From the NCBI GenBank assembly GCA_001313065.1, contig BBFD01000055.1, positions 1 through 16,837 on the forward strand: a stretch of 16,837 nt of DNA, given 5' to 3'. A program made the translations under genes and the position numbers. Source of the DNA: Silvimonas sp. JCM 19000. Lineage in GTDB: Bacteria; Pseudomonadota; Gammaproteobacteria; Burkholderiales; Chitinibacteraceae. Positions 1 to 8,710 of the stretch are shown here, piece after piece (position 1 is the first letter of the stretch; each line of letters starts with the position of its first letter). The notes beneath the pieces were generated by a model. The model saw only the letters and a list, made by a program, of their open reading frames with translations. It was not told the origin of the DNA and made no database searches.

Positions 1-226
1 CCTGCGCCGACAGCGGGTCGGGCCAGCGTCCATAGGGAGTGCTATGACGCGGCGGCGCGGCGCCGGTGGCGGATTTGATCTCTTTGACGGTATCAACACT
101 GGCACCGCTGCACGGCGTGTCCTGAAACACGGTTTGCCCGCCCACTACACACTGATGGACCGAGGCAGCTGGCACCAGGCTGCTGCAAAACAGCAGACAG
201 GCTGCGAGCAAAAGCGATTTATTCAT
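1..226 (-). CDS. Secreted DUF4124-like small protein, N-terminal part (runs off the left edge)
   Basis: The reading frame starts at the ATG complementary to 224-226 and stays open to the window edge, giving 75 residues. It begins with a typical Sec signal peptide: MNK, then a leucine/alanine-rich core, with a likely cleavage site after the Ala-Ala or Ser around residues 20-22. The mature part opens with Cys26, the stretch VVGGQTVFQDTP and Cys39. This resembles the start of DUF4124 proteins (a Cys, a short hairpin ending in 'DTPC'), which are exported proteins of unknown role common in beta- and gammaproteobacteria. No clear Shine-Dalgarno precedes the start, but a plausible sigma-70 promoter lies at 277-305. 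The C-terminal part is outside the window, so family membership rests on the N-terminus only. Confidence 0.7.
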   Translation of the reverse strand, partial: MNKSLLLAACLLFCSSLVPAASVHQCVVGGQTVFQDTPCSGASVDTVKEIKSATGAAPPRHSTPYGRWPDPLSAQ

Positions 227-276
227 CGTTATTCAAGCGGGACCAAGGCCCGTGATTGCGCACTGGAAAGCGGCCA

Positions 277-305
277 AGTATAAGCAGCGCCTAATGAGCT
301 GTCGC
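277..305 (-). promoter_or_regulatory. Putative sigma-70 promoter of the DUF4124-like gene
   Basis: On the minus strand a -35-like GCGACA (4 of 6 consensus bases) is followed after exactly 17 bases by TATACT (5 of 6). Transcription would start near 270, about 45 bases upstream of the ATG at 226. The stretch 227-380 between this gene and the mocR stop contains no other gene that I can support. Confidence 0.4.
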
Positions 306-380
306 ATCGCTGACGTCTATATGTATCTACTGTGTCGCATTTTGCACAGATCAATACATTTCGCTGCAATTCACGCCGGG

Positions 381-1807
381 CTAAGCCAGGGCCTGCGCAA
401 TCAGCCCGCCCAACGTGGCCATCCCTTGCTCATACGCGGCACTCCACGGCGCGCCGTAGTTCAGCCGGATGCAATTGCGATACTGCCGGCCCGGCGAAAA
501 AAAATCGGCCCGGGCGCGATGCTGATGCCGTGCGCGGCGGCGGCGCGTTGCAGTTGTAGCGCATCAAACTGCGGCGGCAGTTCCACCCACACAAAGTAGC
601 CGCCTTGCGGCCGCGAAATCGACACCGCTTGCGGCAGATGCCGCGCCAGCGCCTGGTTCATCTGGCCCAGTTGCGTTTCCAGGTTGTGGCGTAGTTTGCG
701 TAGATGTTTGTCGTAGCCGCCGCCGTGCAAATAATCGGCGATGGCCACTTGCGCGGGCACACTGGCCGAGAGTGTGGTCATCAGTTTCAGCCGTTCTATC
801 TGCTGGCCATAGCGTCCGGGCGCGACCCAGCCTATGCGATAGCCAGGCGCCAGCGTTTTGGAAAACGAGCCGCAATGCATGACCAGGCCGGTGCGGTCAT
901 AGGCTTTGGCGGGCAGCGGATAGCTGCGGCCAAAGTACAGTTCGCCGTAGACATCGTCCTCGATCAGCGGCACGTCATGCTGTTCCAGCAAGCGCACCAG
1001 CTCACGTTTTTTTTCTCGGCGGGCATGCTGGCGCCCATGGGGTTCTGGAAACTGGTCATGAACCAGCAGGCCTTGACCGGATGTTGTTGCAGCGCACGCG
1101 CCAGCGCGTCCAGATCCAGCCCGTCGCGGGCGCTGACCGGAATCTCGATGGCGCGCATGCCCAGGCGCTCCAGCGCTTGCGATGCGGCATAAAAGCCCGG
1201 CGATTCGATGGCGATCAGATCGCCCGCCTGGGCGACCGCAGCCAGGCACAGATTGAGCGCTTCGAGTGCGCCGTTGGTAACAATGATCTGATCCTGTGAC
1301 TGCGGCAGCCCCATGCCCAGATAGCGCAGCGCAATCTGCTGGCGCAGCGCCTTGTTGCCCGGCGACATGCTGGCGACGGTATCCCACGGATCAATAAAGC
1401 GGGCGGCACTGGCCAGCGATCGCGCCAGCTGGGCAGCGGAAACAACAGCGGTGACGGAAACGCCGAGCCCAACGGCAACATCTGCCGGTCCTGGCGGATT
1501 CCAGCACGGTAAACACCAGCTCGCTGATATCCACCTCGGCCGATACCAGCGCGCTGCGGCTGGCAGGTTGCGTTTCTGCGGGCGCCTGCGGCCCGTCGGC
1601 GGCCCCCGTCACAAAGTAGCCGGAGCGTTCACGCGCCCGCACCAGGCCGCGTTCTTCCAGCCGGTAATACGCGGCGAAAGCGGTGGCGGGGCTAACCCGA
1701 TAGCGGGCAGTGACGGTGCGGATGGAAGGCAAACGCGCGCCGGGCGCGAGCTGGCCGCTGCGGATGTCGGCGGCGAGTAGTTCGGCAATCTCTTCGTAGC
1801 GTTTCAT
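381..1807 (-). CDS. MocR-family transcriptional regulator (GntR winged helix plus aminotransferase-like domain), four frameshifts
   Basis: Starting at the ATG complementary to 1805-1807 (MKRYEEIAELLAADI), residues 1-70 form a GntR-type winged helix ending in 'ERGLVRARERSGYFV'. The rest is a fold-type I aminotransferase domain with NGALEALN, the ESPGFY region, TSFQNPMG, EDDVYGEL and the PLP-lysine motif GSFSKTL (Lys near residue 317). The C-terminus reads RNCIRLNYGAPW and stops at 381-383. MocR proteins are DNA-binding regulators that sense PLP-bound ligands; this one resembles E. coli YdcR in layout. Four indels interrupt it: one base missing near 1490, one near 1428, T8 at 1007-1014 (6 fits) and A8 at 497-504 (6 fits). 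Corrected, it is a normal 474 residues with the PLP lysine kept, which argues for sequence error rather than decay. It is divergent from ccoG; its target is not evident. Confidence 0.85.
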
Positions 1808-1824
1808 GCGGGGCGTGTGCTCAT

Positions 1825-1868
1825 CTGATACGCAAAAATTTTTTTCAATTCCTGATTCTGTTACTGAT
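1825..1868. promoter_or_regulatory. Three CTGAT repeats in the mocR-ccoG divergent region
   Basis: CTGAT occurs at 1825-1829, 1852-1856 and 1864-1868 on the plus strand, just upstream of the mocR start, flanking an A5T7 tract. MocR regulators of the PdxR type are known to bind direct repeats near their own promoters, so these are candidate half-sites. The pentamer is short and the spacing (27 and 12 bases) is irregular, so this is weak. I see no FNR-like site in the 155-bp divergent region. Confidence 0.2.
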
Positions 1869-1962
1869 CCGGGCAAATGGCCAGACTGCAAGCATCCCGC
1901 CCTTGCTTGCGCTCGCCGCGTTGGCAAAGGCCCATCCGCTTTATCACTCTCTTGATCTCACC

Positions 1963-3421
1963 ATGCCCAGCCCACGCAGCGACAACCACTTTAAAGGCAT
2001 CCCGATTCATGTTTCCGCCGCATCCGCCAGCCTGGCGCCTGCCGAAATCCGTCTTACTGGCCGCCATCACAAAATCCAGCCGCGCAAAACCAACGGCGTG
2101 TTTACCCGTTGGCGCTGGTTTTGGGTCTGGGCCACGCAGCTGTTCTTTTTTTGGCATGCATGGCTGAACATCGACGGGCATCAGGCGCTACTGTTTGATC
2201 TGGGCCCGCAGCGGTTTTATGTGGGTAGCCTGATTTTTTTTGCCGCAAGACTTTATCTATCTGACCGCCTTGCTGGTGTTATGCGCGTTCGGCCTGTTTG
2301 CCTGGACGGCGGTGGGTGGGCGTTTGTGGTGTGGCTTTTCCTGTCCGCAGACGGTGTATACCGAGATTTTTGTCTGGATCGAGCAGTGGTTTGAAGGCGA
2401 CCGCGCCGCCCGCATCAAGCTGGACAAAGCGCCGTTGAGCGCCCGCAAACTGGCAATCAAGGCGGGCAAACACGCGGCATGGCTGACGTTCGCCTTGTGG
2501 ACGGGGCTGACCTTCGTTGGTTATTTCACCCCGATGCGCCAGCTTGCCAGCGATATCTGGACATGGACGGCCAGCGGTTACGCACTGTTCTGGACCTTGT
2601 TCTATGCCTTTGCCACCTATGGCAACGCAGGCTGGCTGCGCGAACAAGTGTGCAAATACATGTGCCCGTATGCGCGGTTTCAGAGTGCGATGTTTGATGC
2701 CGATACGCTGGTGGTTTCCTACGATGCGGCACGCGGCGAACCACGCGGGGGCCGCAGCAAGAATGCCGATGCCACGGCGGCCGGGCTGGGTGCTTGTGTC
2801 GATTGCACGCTGTGCGTACAGGTCTGCCCGGTGGGCATCGATATCCGCAATGGCTTGCAATATGAATGCATAAACTGCGGCGTGTGCGCAGATGCCTGTA
2901 ACGAGGTGATGGACAAAGTCGGCTACGCGCGCGGTCTGATCCGCTTCAGTACCGAAAATCTGTTAGCGGGCACGGTGCAGCCGGGTGATGCCTGGATGCG
3001 GTTGCTGCGCCCGCGTGTGCTGATTTATGCGGCGATCATTCTCGCCACCGTCGTTATCAGCGGCGTGGCGTTATGGCAGCGCACACCGGTCAAACTGAAT
3101 ATCGCGCGTGAACGTGTGGCGCTGGTGCGCGAAGCGGAGGACGGCATGCTGGAGAACAGCTATGTGCTGCAAATCGAAAACGCCGACGTCAACGCGCATG
3201 ACTTCCAGATCAAGGCCAGTGGGCTGGACGGCATCAAGGTGCTGGTGGACCAGCGTGGGCCGGTGCATATCGCCTCCGGCAGCAGCGCCGAGGTGAACGT
3301 GCGGCTGCATGTGGATGCTGCACACGCCGGGCCCGGTAGCCATGCGGTGGAATTTACTGTCGCTGCCCAGGATCAGTCGCAGGTGGTGGTGCGGGAAACC
3401 TCGCGCTTCTTTGGCCGCTGA
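1963..3421 (+). CDS. ccoG: Cytochrome c oxidase accessory protein CcoG (FixG/RdxA family), one homopolymer frameshift
   Basis: CcoG is an inner-membrane polyferredoxin-like protein needed to mature cbb3-type cytochrome c oxidase; family work links it to copper reduction for the binuclear centre. The start at 1963 gives MPSPRSDNHFKG, then membrane segments around WFWVWATQLFFFWHAWLN and a conserved LPQDF segment. The next motifs are CGFSCPQTVYTEIF, EQVCKYMCPYARFQ, a first cluster CVDCTLCVQVCP and a second CINCGVCADAC. One more membrane helix (VLIYAAIILATVVISGVALW) and an immunoglobulin-like C-terminal domain ending in RETSRFFGR follow. The only break is T8 at 2234-2241, where 7 T restores LIFLPQDFIYL and gives 485 residues, normal for the family. 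Other start options are the TTG at 1903 and the ATG at 1877; none has a strong ribosome site. No cco structural genes are in the window. Confidence 0.93.
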
Positions 3422-3425
3422 AAAT

Positions 3426-3460
3426 GGTGCGTTGCCCCGAAAAGCCGGGGGTAACGCACC
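3426..3460. terminator. Palindromic hairpin between convergent ccoG and aer, possible bidirectional terminator or REP-like element
   Basis: GGTGCGTTGCCCC at 3426-3438 pairs with GGGGGTAACGCACC at 3447-3460 to form a 13-bp stem with a single G-U pair and a short loop. It begins 4 bases after the ccoG stop and ends 6 bases before the aer stop. On the minus strand the stem is followed by ATTTT, so it may terminate aer; on the plus strand there is no T run. The arm GGTGCGTTnC...GTAACGCACC resembles widespread palindromic repeats of Proteobacteria, but no second copy was found in this window. Confidence 0.6.
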
Positions 3461-3466
3461 CTACCA

Positions 3467-5091
3467 TCACACCTCGTATTGCTTCACCGCCTTGGTCATG
3501 CGTTGCAGCATGTTCTCCAGCACATCCACCCGCGCGATGGTTTGCTCGACCACCACCACATTCTGTTCGTTCATGGCCGCCACGCGCTGCACGTTTTGCG
3601 CCAGCTCGGTCATGGCCGTGCCCTGCTCGTTGGATGAATGCGTGATGTCATTAACGCGATGTGTGGTGTGCTGCATATGCTCGTTGATGTTCTGCAGCGA
3701 ATGGCGGGCATCGTGCACCAGCTCCGCGCTTTCGGACATCTGCGTTACGCCAACCCGCATGCCTGTCACGGCCTGGCGGGCATCCTGCTGGATGACGTCG
3801 ATCAGGCCGTTGATCTCATCGGTGGCCTCGCGCGTGCGGGATGCGAGTTTGCGTACTTCATCGGCCACCACCGCAAAGCCACGGCCTTGCTCACCGGCGC
3901 GGGCGGCTTCAATGGCGGCGTTTAGCGCCAGCAAATTGGTCTGGTCGGCAATTTCTTTAATGGTGGCGGCAATCCGCCCGATTTCGCCGCTGCTGCGGCC
4001 CAACTGCTCCACCTGGTGGGCTGCGGTCTGCACGGTTTGCGCCAGGATGGTGATTTCATCGCTGGCCCGGGTGGAACGTTGCGCGCCTTCGATGGCAGCG
4101 CTGCGGGTGGTATCGGCGGATTCTTGCGTCAGGCGCGCATTGGCGGCGACTTCCTGAATTGCGGTGGTGATCTGCTCGACCGCCGCAGCCGACGCCGAGA
4201 TCGCCGCATTCTGCGTTTGCGAGGATTTGTCGATTTCGCTCACCCCGGTCACCACATCACTGGTGGCATCGGCCACATGCGTCATCGCATCAGCCACCGA
4301 TTGCACCGTGGCGCGCACCGAAGCCACAAAGGAATAAGTCATGCGCCCGATATCGCCGATCAGATCATGCCGTTCGACGGCGCCGTGCGCGGTCAAACGG
4401 CCGCTGGATAACACGTCGTTCAGATAGTGGGCGATATGGCGCAGATCGCGATGCAGACGCGGGCTAAACCAGGCCAGTACGTACAAACCCAAGGCGCCCG
4501 ATGCCGCAAACGCCAGCCATGCCAACCACGCCACATCCACGCCCATTGCCTGGCATGCGGCGCCGCCGACGCTAAACGCCAGCAAGAATCCGCCCAGCAC
4601 CAGCATCTGGCCTTGCAAGCTGCGCAGCGGACGCAACCAGGCAAAGCGTTGTCTGACCAGATGGCCGTGGTCCAGCGCCAGGCTGGCATCCCCTGCGCGC
4701 ATACGTGCATACAAGGTTTCGGCGGTTTTGATCTGGGCACGCGTGGGTTTGAGGCGGATGGACTGGTAACCGACAACCTGGCCGTTCTCGCGCACCGGCG
4801 ACACGTTGGCAATCACCCAATAAAAGCCCCCATCGCGCCGCCGGTTCTTGACCAGCCGCGCCACGGCTTGCCTGCTTTGAGCGTGCGCCACAGATCGCCA
4901 AACGCGGCGGCGGGCATATCGGGATGGCGCACCAGATTGTGCGGTTGGCCCACCATCTGCGCCTGGGTATAGCCGCTGATGGTGGCAAAAGCCGCGTTGG
5001 CTTCGACGATCATGCCCTGCAGATCGGTACGCGAATAAATGAAAACGCCGTCGGGAACGATCGTCTCGATATTGCTGGTGGCTGCGTCCAT
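3467..5091 (-). CDS. aer: Aer-type aerotaxis receptor (PAS-containing methyl-accepting chemotaxis protein), one frameshift
   Basis: This is a membrane-anchored redox/oxygen taxis receptor signalling to CheA/CheW. The N-terminal PAS domain (residues about 15-115) carries the Aer hallmarks [18 protein letters not shown] and [14 protein letters not shown], the region that binds FAD in E. coli Aer. Two hydrophobic segments lie near residues 163-180 ([16 protein letters not shown]) and 187-208 ([20 protein letters not shown]). A HAMP-like stretch and the MCP signalling helix hairpin follow, with the tip [20 protein letters not shown] and [14 protein letters not shown]. The start at 5091 has a good AGGA five bases upstream. 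One base (probably a G of a GGG) is missing near 4854, splitting the PAS domain; corrected, the protein is 541 residues. There is no C-terminal CheR-binding pentapeptide; it ends in KQYEV. It converges on ccoG. Confidence 0.92.
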
Positions 5092-5306
5092 GCTCGTCCT
5101 GCCTTTCGTGTGGGGTGAAGATAGGGCACGAAAGCTGGGGGGCGCATTCGTCTGTAAGGCAATTATTTACTTACAACAACAAATTGCGCAAAACAGAACA
5201 GATAGCTGACAAAAAAAATGTGGTGTAGAAAGCACTTAGCCGACTACAAAGTGGCGATTTTGCTCGCGCGTTACGCTCGAATGCGTGGCGCGACAAGGGT
5301 AATTAT

Positions 5307-5321
5307 TTTCAATTAATGAAA
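5307..5321. promoter_or_regulatory. AT-rich inverted repeat upstream of aer
   Basis: TTTCA and TGAAA flank ATTAA in the AT-rich island 5301-5330, which stands out from its GC-rich surroundings. It lies between the SRPBCC stop (5360) and the aer start (5091), both on the minus strand, so it is 216 bases upstream of aer. I found no convincing sigma-28 or sigma-70 promoter beside it, and the rest of 5092-5359 shows nothing more. Confidence 0.2.
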
Positions 5322-5359
5322 GCTAATATACCAGACTGTCTTTTTTGGAGAGCAGCGCC

Positions 5360-5782
5360 TTAACCGCGTCCTACCTCCGCATCCAGCCGGTCCAGGTTTT
5401 GTTCATTGGCGGGCTCAACAATGGGGCGCAGCGCCTCTGCCACGGCAGGGTCGACAAAGCTTTGGCGCCAGGTGACCCGCGTACCGCCGTTGGCGGCATC
5501 AAGCGTAATGCTGAGGGTGAAATGCGGGGTGGCGGTGTGTTCGATCACCACGCGGCGATCGCGGTCGATCTGGCGGAACACCGATTCGTTGGCCCAGCGT
5601 GTGCCATCCGGGCCGATCATGGTGTAAACCCAGCGCCCGCCTTCGGCAAAATCAATTTCATCGATCTCATTACTGAACCCGGCCGGCCCCCACCAGCGCG
5701 CCAGGCGCTCGGGGTTCTGGATGGCGGCAAAGACGGCGGCCGGGCTGGCGTGCAGTTGGCGTTGGGTTTCAAAGGTGACCAT
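5360..5782 (-). CDS. SRPBCC / AHSA1-family (START-like fold) protein
   Basis: This 140-residue protein shows the AHSA1/'activator of Hsp90 ATPase 1-like' pattern. The N-terminal strand carries aromatic and basic residues (FETQRQLHASPAAVFAAI), followed by NPERLARWWGPAGF, a central GGRWVYTMIGPDG strand and the C-terminal GGTRVTWRQSF strand and helix. Bacterial members are soluble cytoplasmic proteins with a helix-grip cavity that binds hydrophobic ligands; most have no assigned reaction, and I do not assign one. It is the only complete gene in the window with an uninterrupted frame. The start at 5782 (MVTFETQ) has a GGAA about 8 bases upstream. It is divergent from ompW across 225 bases, and the FNR-like site in that region could in principle affect both genes. 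Confidence 0.85.
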   Translation of the reverse strand: MVTFETQRQLHASPAAVFAAIQNPERLARWWGPAGFSNEIDEIDFAEGGRWVYTMIGPDGTRWANESVFRQIDRDRRVVIEHTATPHFTLSITLDAANGGTRVTWRQSFVDPAVAEALRPIVEPANEQNLDRLDAEVGRG

Positions 5783-5913
5783 GGGGGCGTTCCGGATAAA
5801 GGGAGTGCCGCTAGATTAGCCATAAGCCGGGCCAACCGAAAGCCGCCACAACCACGTCTATTTGCAACACACCATCAGACGAATCTGACCATTTGCACAA
5901 ATTGCAGATGAAA

Positions 5914-5927
5914 TTGATTTAGATCAA
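5914..5927. promoter_or_regulatory. FNR/ANR box upstream of ompW (TTGATTTAGATCAA)
   Basis: TTGAT-TTAG-ATCAA is a perfect match to the FNR consensus TTGAT-N4-ATCAA. Its centre (5920.5) lies 41.5 bases upstream of the start point predicted from the -10 element at 5950-5955, the exact geometry of a class II FNR-activated promoter. ompW is a known FNR-regulated gene in enterobacteria. A CRP-like protein could also recognise the site, but the TTGAT arms favour FNR/ANR. Confidence 0.8.
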
Positions 5928-5949
5928 TCGTCACCCGGCCGGGAATCCT

Positions 5950-5962
5950 TACATTGAGCGCC
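5950..5962 (+). promoter_or_regulatory. -10 element and predicted start point of ompW
   Basis: TACATT at 5950-5955 matches the -10 consensus at 4 of 6 positions. There is no good -35 element, as expected for an activator-dependent promoter, because the FNR box occupies that place. The predicted start point near 5962 leaves a leader of about 46 bases with AGGA at 5994-5997, ten bases before the ATG at 6008. Confidence 0.5.
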
Positions 5963-6007
5963 GTTGCAGCGAGCAGCATCACCCGCCTCAATCAGGACGC
6001 TTACCCA

Positions 6008-6614
6008 ATGAACAAAAAAAATTCTGGCCGCCGTAGCCGCCGCCTGTGTACTGCCCGCCGTTGCCATGGCCGATGCCGGTGACGTGATTACCCGCCTGCG
6101 TTTGATCAGCGTGCAGCCTGATGTCAGCACCGATAACACGCTGTCCGCCGTGAACACCAGCGTCGGCAACGCCACCGTGCCTGAGCTCGATTTCACCTAT
6201 ATGTTCACCAACAACATTGGCGCTGAGCTGATCCTCGGCACCAGCCGCCACACCATCAGCAGCGATATCGGCAAGCTGGGCACCACCTACGCGCTGCCCC
6301 CGACCGTAACGCTGCAATATCACTTCAACCCGCAAGGGCAGATTCGTCCGTATGCCGGTGTCGGTGTTAACTACACCCGGTTCTACAAGACCGACCTGCA
6401 TCTGCCGGATGGCACCAATGTGGATATCGATCAGAACAGCTTTGGTCTGGCGGCGCAGGTCGGTGTCGACATCATGATGAACAAAACGTACTTCTTTAAC
6501 GTGGACGTGAAGAAAGTACAGATGGATACCGACGTTTCTGCTGCAGGCAGCAGCCTGGGCAAGCTGAAGATCAATCCGTGGATTGTGGGCGTGGGCTTCG
6601 GCCGCGCGTTCTAA
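6008..6614 (+). CDS. ompW: OmpW-family outer membrane protein, one homopolymer frameshift
   Basis: OmpW proteins are small eight-stranded beta-barrels of the outer membrane, implicated in passage of small hydrophobic molecules and in stress and low-oxygen responses. With one A removed from the A8 run at 6014-6021 the start reads MNKKILAAVAAACVLPAVAMA, a clear signal peptide cleaved near residue 21, and continues DAGDVITRLRLISVQPD. Family features that follow are ELDFTYMFTNNIGAELIL, the VTLQYHF strand, QIRPYAGVGVNYTRFY, FNVDVKK and the terminal KINPWIVGVGFGRAF, ending in Phe as outer-membrane barrels do. Corrected length is 201 residues, typical for OmpW. Expression is probably raised under oxygen limitation through the FNR box at 5914-5927. 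Confidence 0.93.
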
Positions 6615-6650
6615 GCCACGGCAACCGAGTAAGGGTAAGGCGATGTGGAA

Positions 6651-6691
6651 AAGCGGGCCCGGCGACAAGGGGACGGCGTCGGGCCCCGCTT
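6651..6691 (+). terminator. Rho-independent terminator of ompW (likely shared with the convergent DUF1302 gene)
   Basis: AAGCGGGCCCGGCG at 6651-6664 pairs with CGTCGGGCCCCGCTT at 6677-6691 with one bulged base, which could itself be a missing G. The stem is followed by TCTATTG on the plus strand and preceded by AA on the other side. It sits 36 bases after the ompW stop and 66 bases before the convergent DUF1302 stop. Confidence 0.65.
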
Positions 6692-6756
6692 CTATTGCTC
6701 AATGCGAGCAGTGGCTGCGTTGCACAGCAAAAACTGTAAGGCGTTGCGGGCGTTAA

Positions 6757-8615
6757 TCAGAACCGCGCGCCGACACTGGCCATGGCAAAGCTACGGTCAT
6801 CCACAATGTTGTAATCGCCGCCGCCCGTGCGCAGCCAGGTCAGATCTGCCGTATAAGTGCGCTGCCACAAGGCGTGCAGGTTAAACAAAGCCGTGCGCCG
6901 CCCCTGCGAGAAAATCCCGTCATACGAATAACCGTGGATGTCATAACCCATGGCGACGGATGCATCCAGATCCAGCCCGTTCAATACGTTATTGAATTTG
7001 TCATCAAGCTTGGCGCGCGCGCCCCAGGACGAGGTCGTGACAAAGCCATTGAGCGAACAGGTCAGCGCGGAGCCACTGCAGCCGCTGGACGTGCTGCTGG
7101 GCGCCACCCCAAAGCCAACGCGGCCGTAACGCATCACATAACTATCTGGCAGGCCCGCCACGTATTTGATGGCCGTTTCGCCCGACAACGACAGCTTGCC
7201 ACCGTACCAGTCCCCCAACGGTTTGGCCGCGCCGATATTCCATTGCGCCACTTTGAAATTGTCATAGCCGCGCGCCTCATAGCCGACTGGCGTTTTGGCC
7301 AGCCATGCCAACGGGCCGGTGCCGGCCAGCAAGCCGGAGATAAAGTCGGAGCCGTTCCAGGCAATCGGCTGATTGGGGCGATAGCTGAATTCGCTATACA
7401 CGCCGGTGCCGTCCGGCAAGCGTGTTTTGAAATTGAGCGCGAACATATCGATATCGGTCGGGTAGATGCGTTCGTAGTAGCTGGCGATGCCGGTCGGTGT
7501 GGCCAGGCCCAGGTTGCGGCGGTCGGCGTCAACACGCCCGCGCCAGTCCGCACATCGCCGGTGACCGCGCTGCGGCTGGAGTAATGCGCGTAATACAGAC
7601 CAAACAAGCCCACGTTGTCGAACATCACCGAAACGCTGCCGCCGTACTGCCCCTTGTTGGACTTTTTTTTATCCGCGCCTCGCGCCACATAATCCAGCGG
7701 GTTGGTGATCGACTGCGCGTCGGTCGTGCTGACCGATTTGTGCGTAATCGCGCTCAGCAAGGCGCCATTCAGGGTCATCTTGTCGCAACCTTGTTGGGCG
7801 TAGTCGCTGGTTGACCAGAAAGTGCCACAGCCCGGGTACGCGTTGGGCTCAAAACGGAAGATATAAAAGGCATCAAAACTGAGCGCGGGGTTGACCGTGT
7901 AGCGGGCATACAGCGTGGGCGCGGGCACGGCGGCTTCTTCGGCGATCGAGCTGGCGCGGCTCAGCGCCGAGTAATCGATGCTGTTGATTTGCTGGATGCC
8001 GCCGCCGATGGTGGTCGGGGTTACCCAAGGGATTTCCTGATTGCCCAGCCGCACCAGCAAGGACTGATCGCCAAAGTGGAAGGTGTTATAGACATACAAA
8101 TCGTCGAGCACCGCATTGCTGAAGCGATCAAGCGGCACAAAACCGTTATCGCTCAGCGGGCTATTGGCGCTGTAGCCGTTGGCAACGCTGCCATGCGCCA
8201 CGTTGTCATGCTTGAGCGCGTAGTCATACCAGCCTTTGCCGCTGACAAACAGGCCCGCGTCGTCCACTTTGATATCGGCTTGCAGATAAGCTTCCAGCGC
8301 TTGCGACGCCGTATCGCCCTTATCGTAATTAAGCTCGCCATCGTTCTGCGTGTTCATGCCGTCGCCACTGCTGTAATGCGGGGTATCGGTACGCACCACC
8401 ATCCCGGCCGACACCGCGCCTTTGACCGTCACCGTGGCCGGGCCCAGCGACCACTGTTTGCCGTCGCCCAGGCCGCTATCCAGCGTGCCAAACGTGAGTT
8501 CGGCCGCCCCGGCCGTACTACACAAGGCCAGCGCCAACGCGGCACCACAGGCGTTCTTGTTAAACCGGACCTTGTGAACCGATCCGGGCACAGCCTTGCG
8601 CATTACATGTTTCAT
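6757..8615 (-). CDS. DUF1302-family outer membrane protein, one frameshift
   Basis: DUF1302 proteins are large predicted outer-membrane beta-barrels found in gene sets for breakdown of hydrophobic compounds such as steroids and aromatics; their role is thought to be transport but is not settled. The start at 8615 (MKHVMRKAVPG) leads into a signal peptide ending near CSTAGAA. Family hallmarks are LLVRLGNQEIPWVTPTTIGG, INSIDYSALSR, APTLYARYTVNPALSFDAF, the paired cysteines in YPGCGTFWSTSDYAQQGCD, and the SYRPNQPIAWN segment after a long strand-rich stretch. It ends MASVGARF, a barrel-type terminal Phe. One base is missing near 7517-7520; corrected length is 619 residues, normal for the family. 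It lies 95 bases downstream of the MFS gene on the same strand. The usual partner DUF1329 lipoprotein gene is absent here. Confidence 0.88.
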
Positions 8616-8652
8616 GTCATTCCCGTTCTTTGAAATGAGGCAGGTTGAATGT

Positions 8653-8669
8653 CTGGCGGACAGCGCCAG
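8653..8669. other. Small hairpin in the MFS-DUF1302 intergenic stretch
   Basis: CTGGCG-GACAG-CGCCAG is a perfect 6-bp hairpin between the MFS stop (8711) and the DUF1302 start (8615). It lacks a T tail in the minus direction. An A8 run at 8680-8687 reads as T8 on the minus strand between the MFS stop and the hairpin, with no stem before it. Possible roles are mRNA processing or stability between cistrons; this is only a structural observation. Confidence 0.25.
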
Positions 8670-8710
8670 GGCACAGCGGAAAAAAAAGCGGTTGCGAGAT
8701 AAGCGACGGT

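Noticed and set aside
704..1192. Long plus-strand open frames opposite mocR, and similar ones opposite the DUF1302 and M20 genes
   Set aside because: They are shadows of well-supported genes on the other strand, with low-complexity composition and no ribosome site or family resemblance.
381..1807. mocR as a decayed pseudogene
   Set aside because: All four breaks are small indels, two of them in 8-base A/T runs, and the corrected protein is full length with PLP lysine and HTH intact. The same pattern affects every neighbour, which points to sequence error.
5092..5340. Sigma-28 (flagellar) promoter for aer
   Set aside because: I looked for TAAA-N15-GCCGATAA upstream of 5091 on the minus strand and found no acceptable match.
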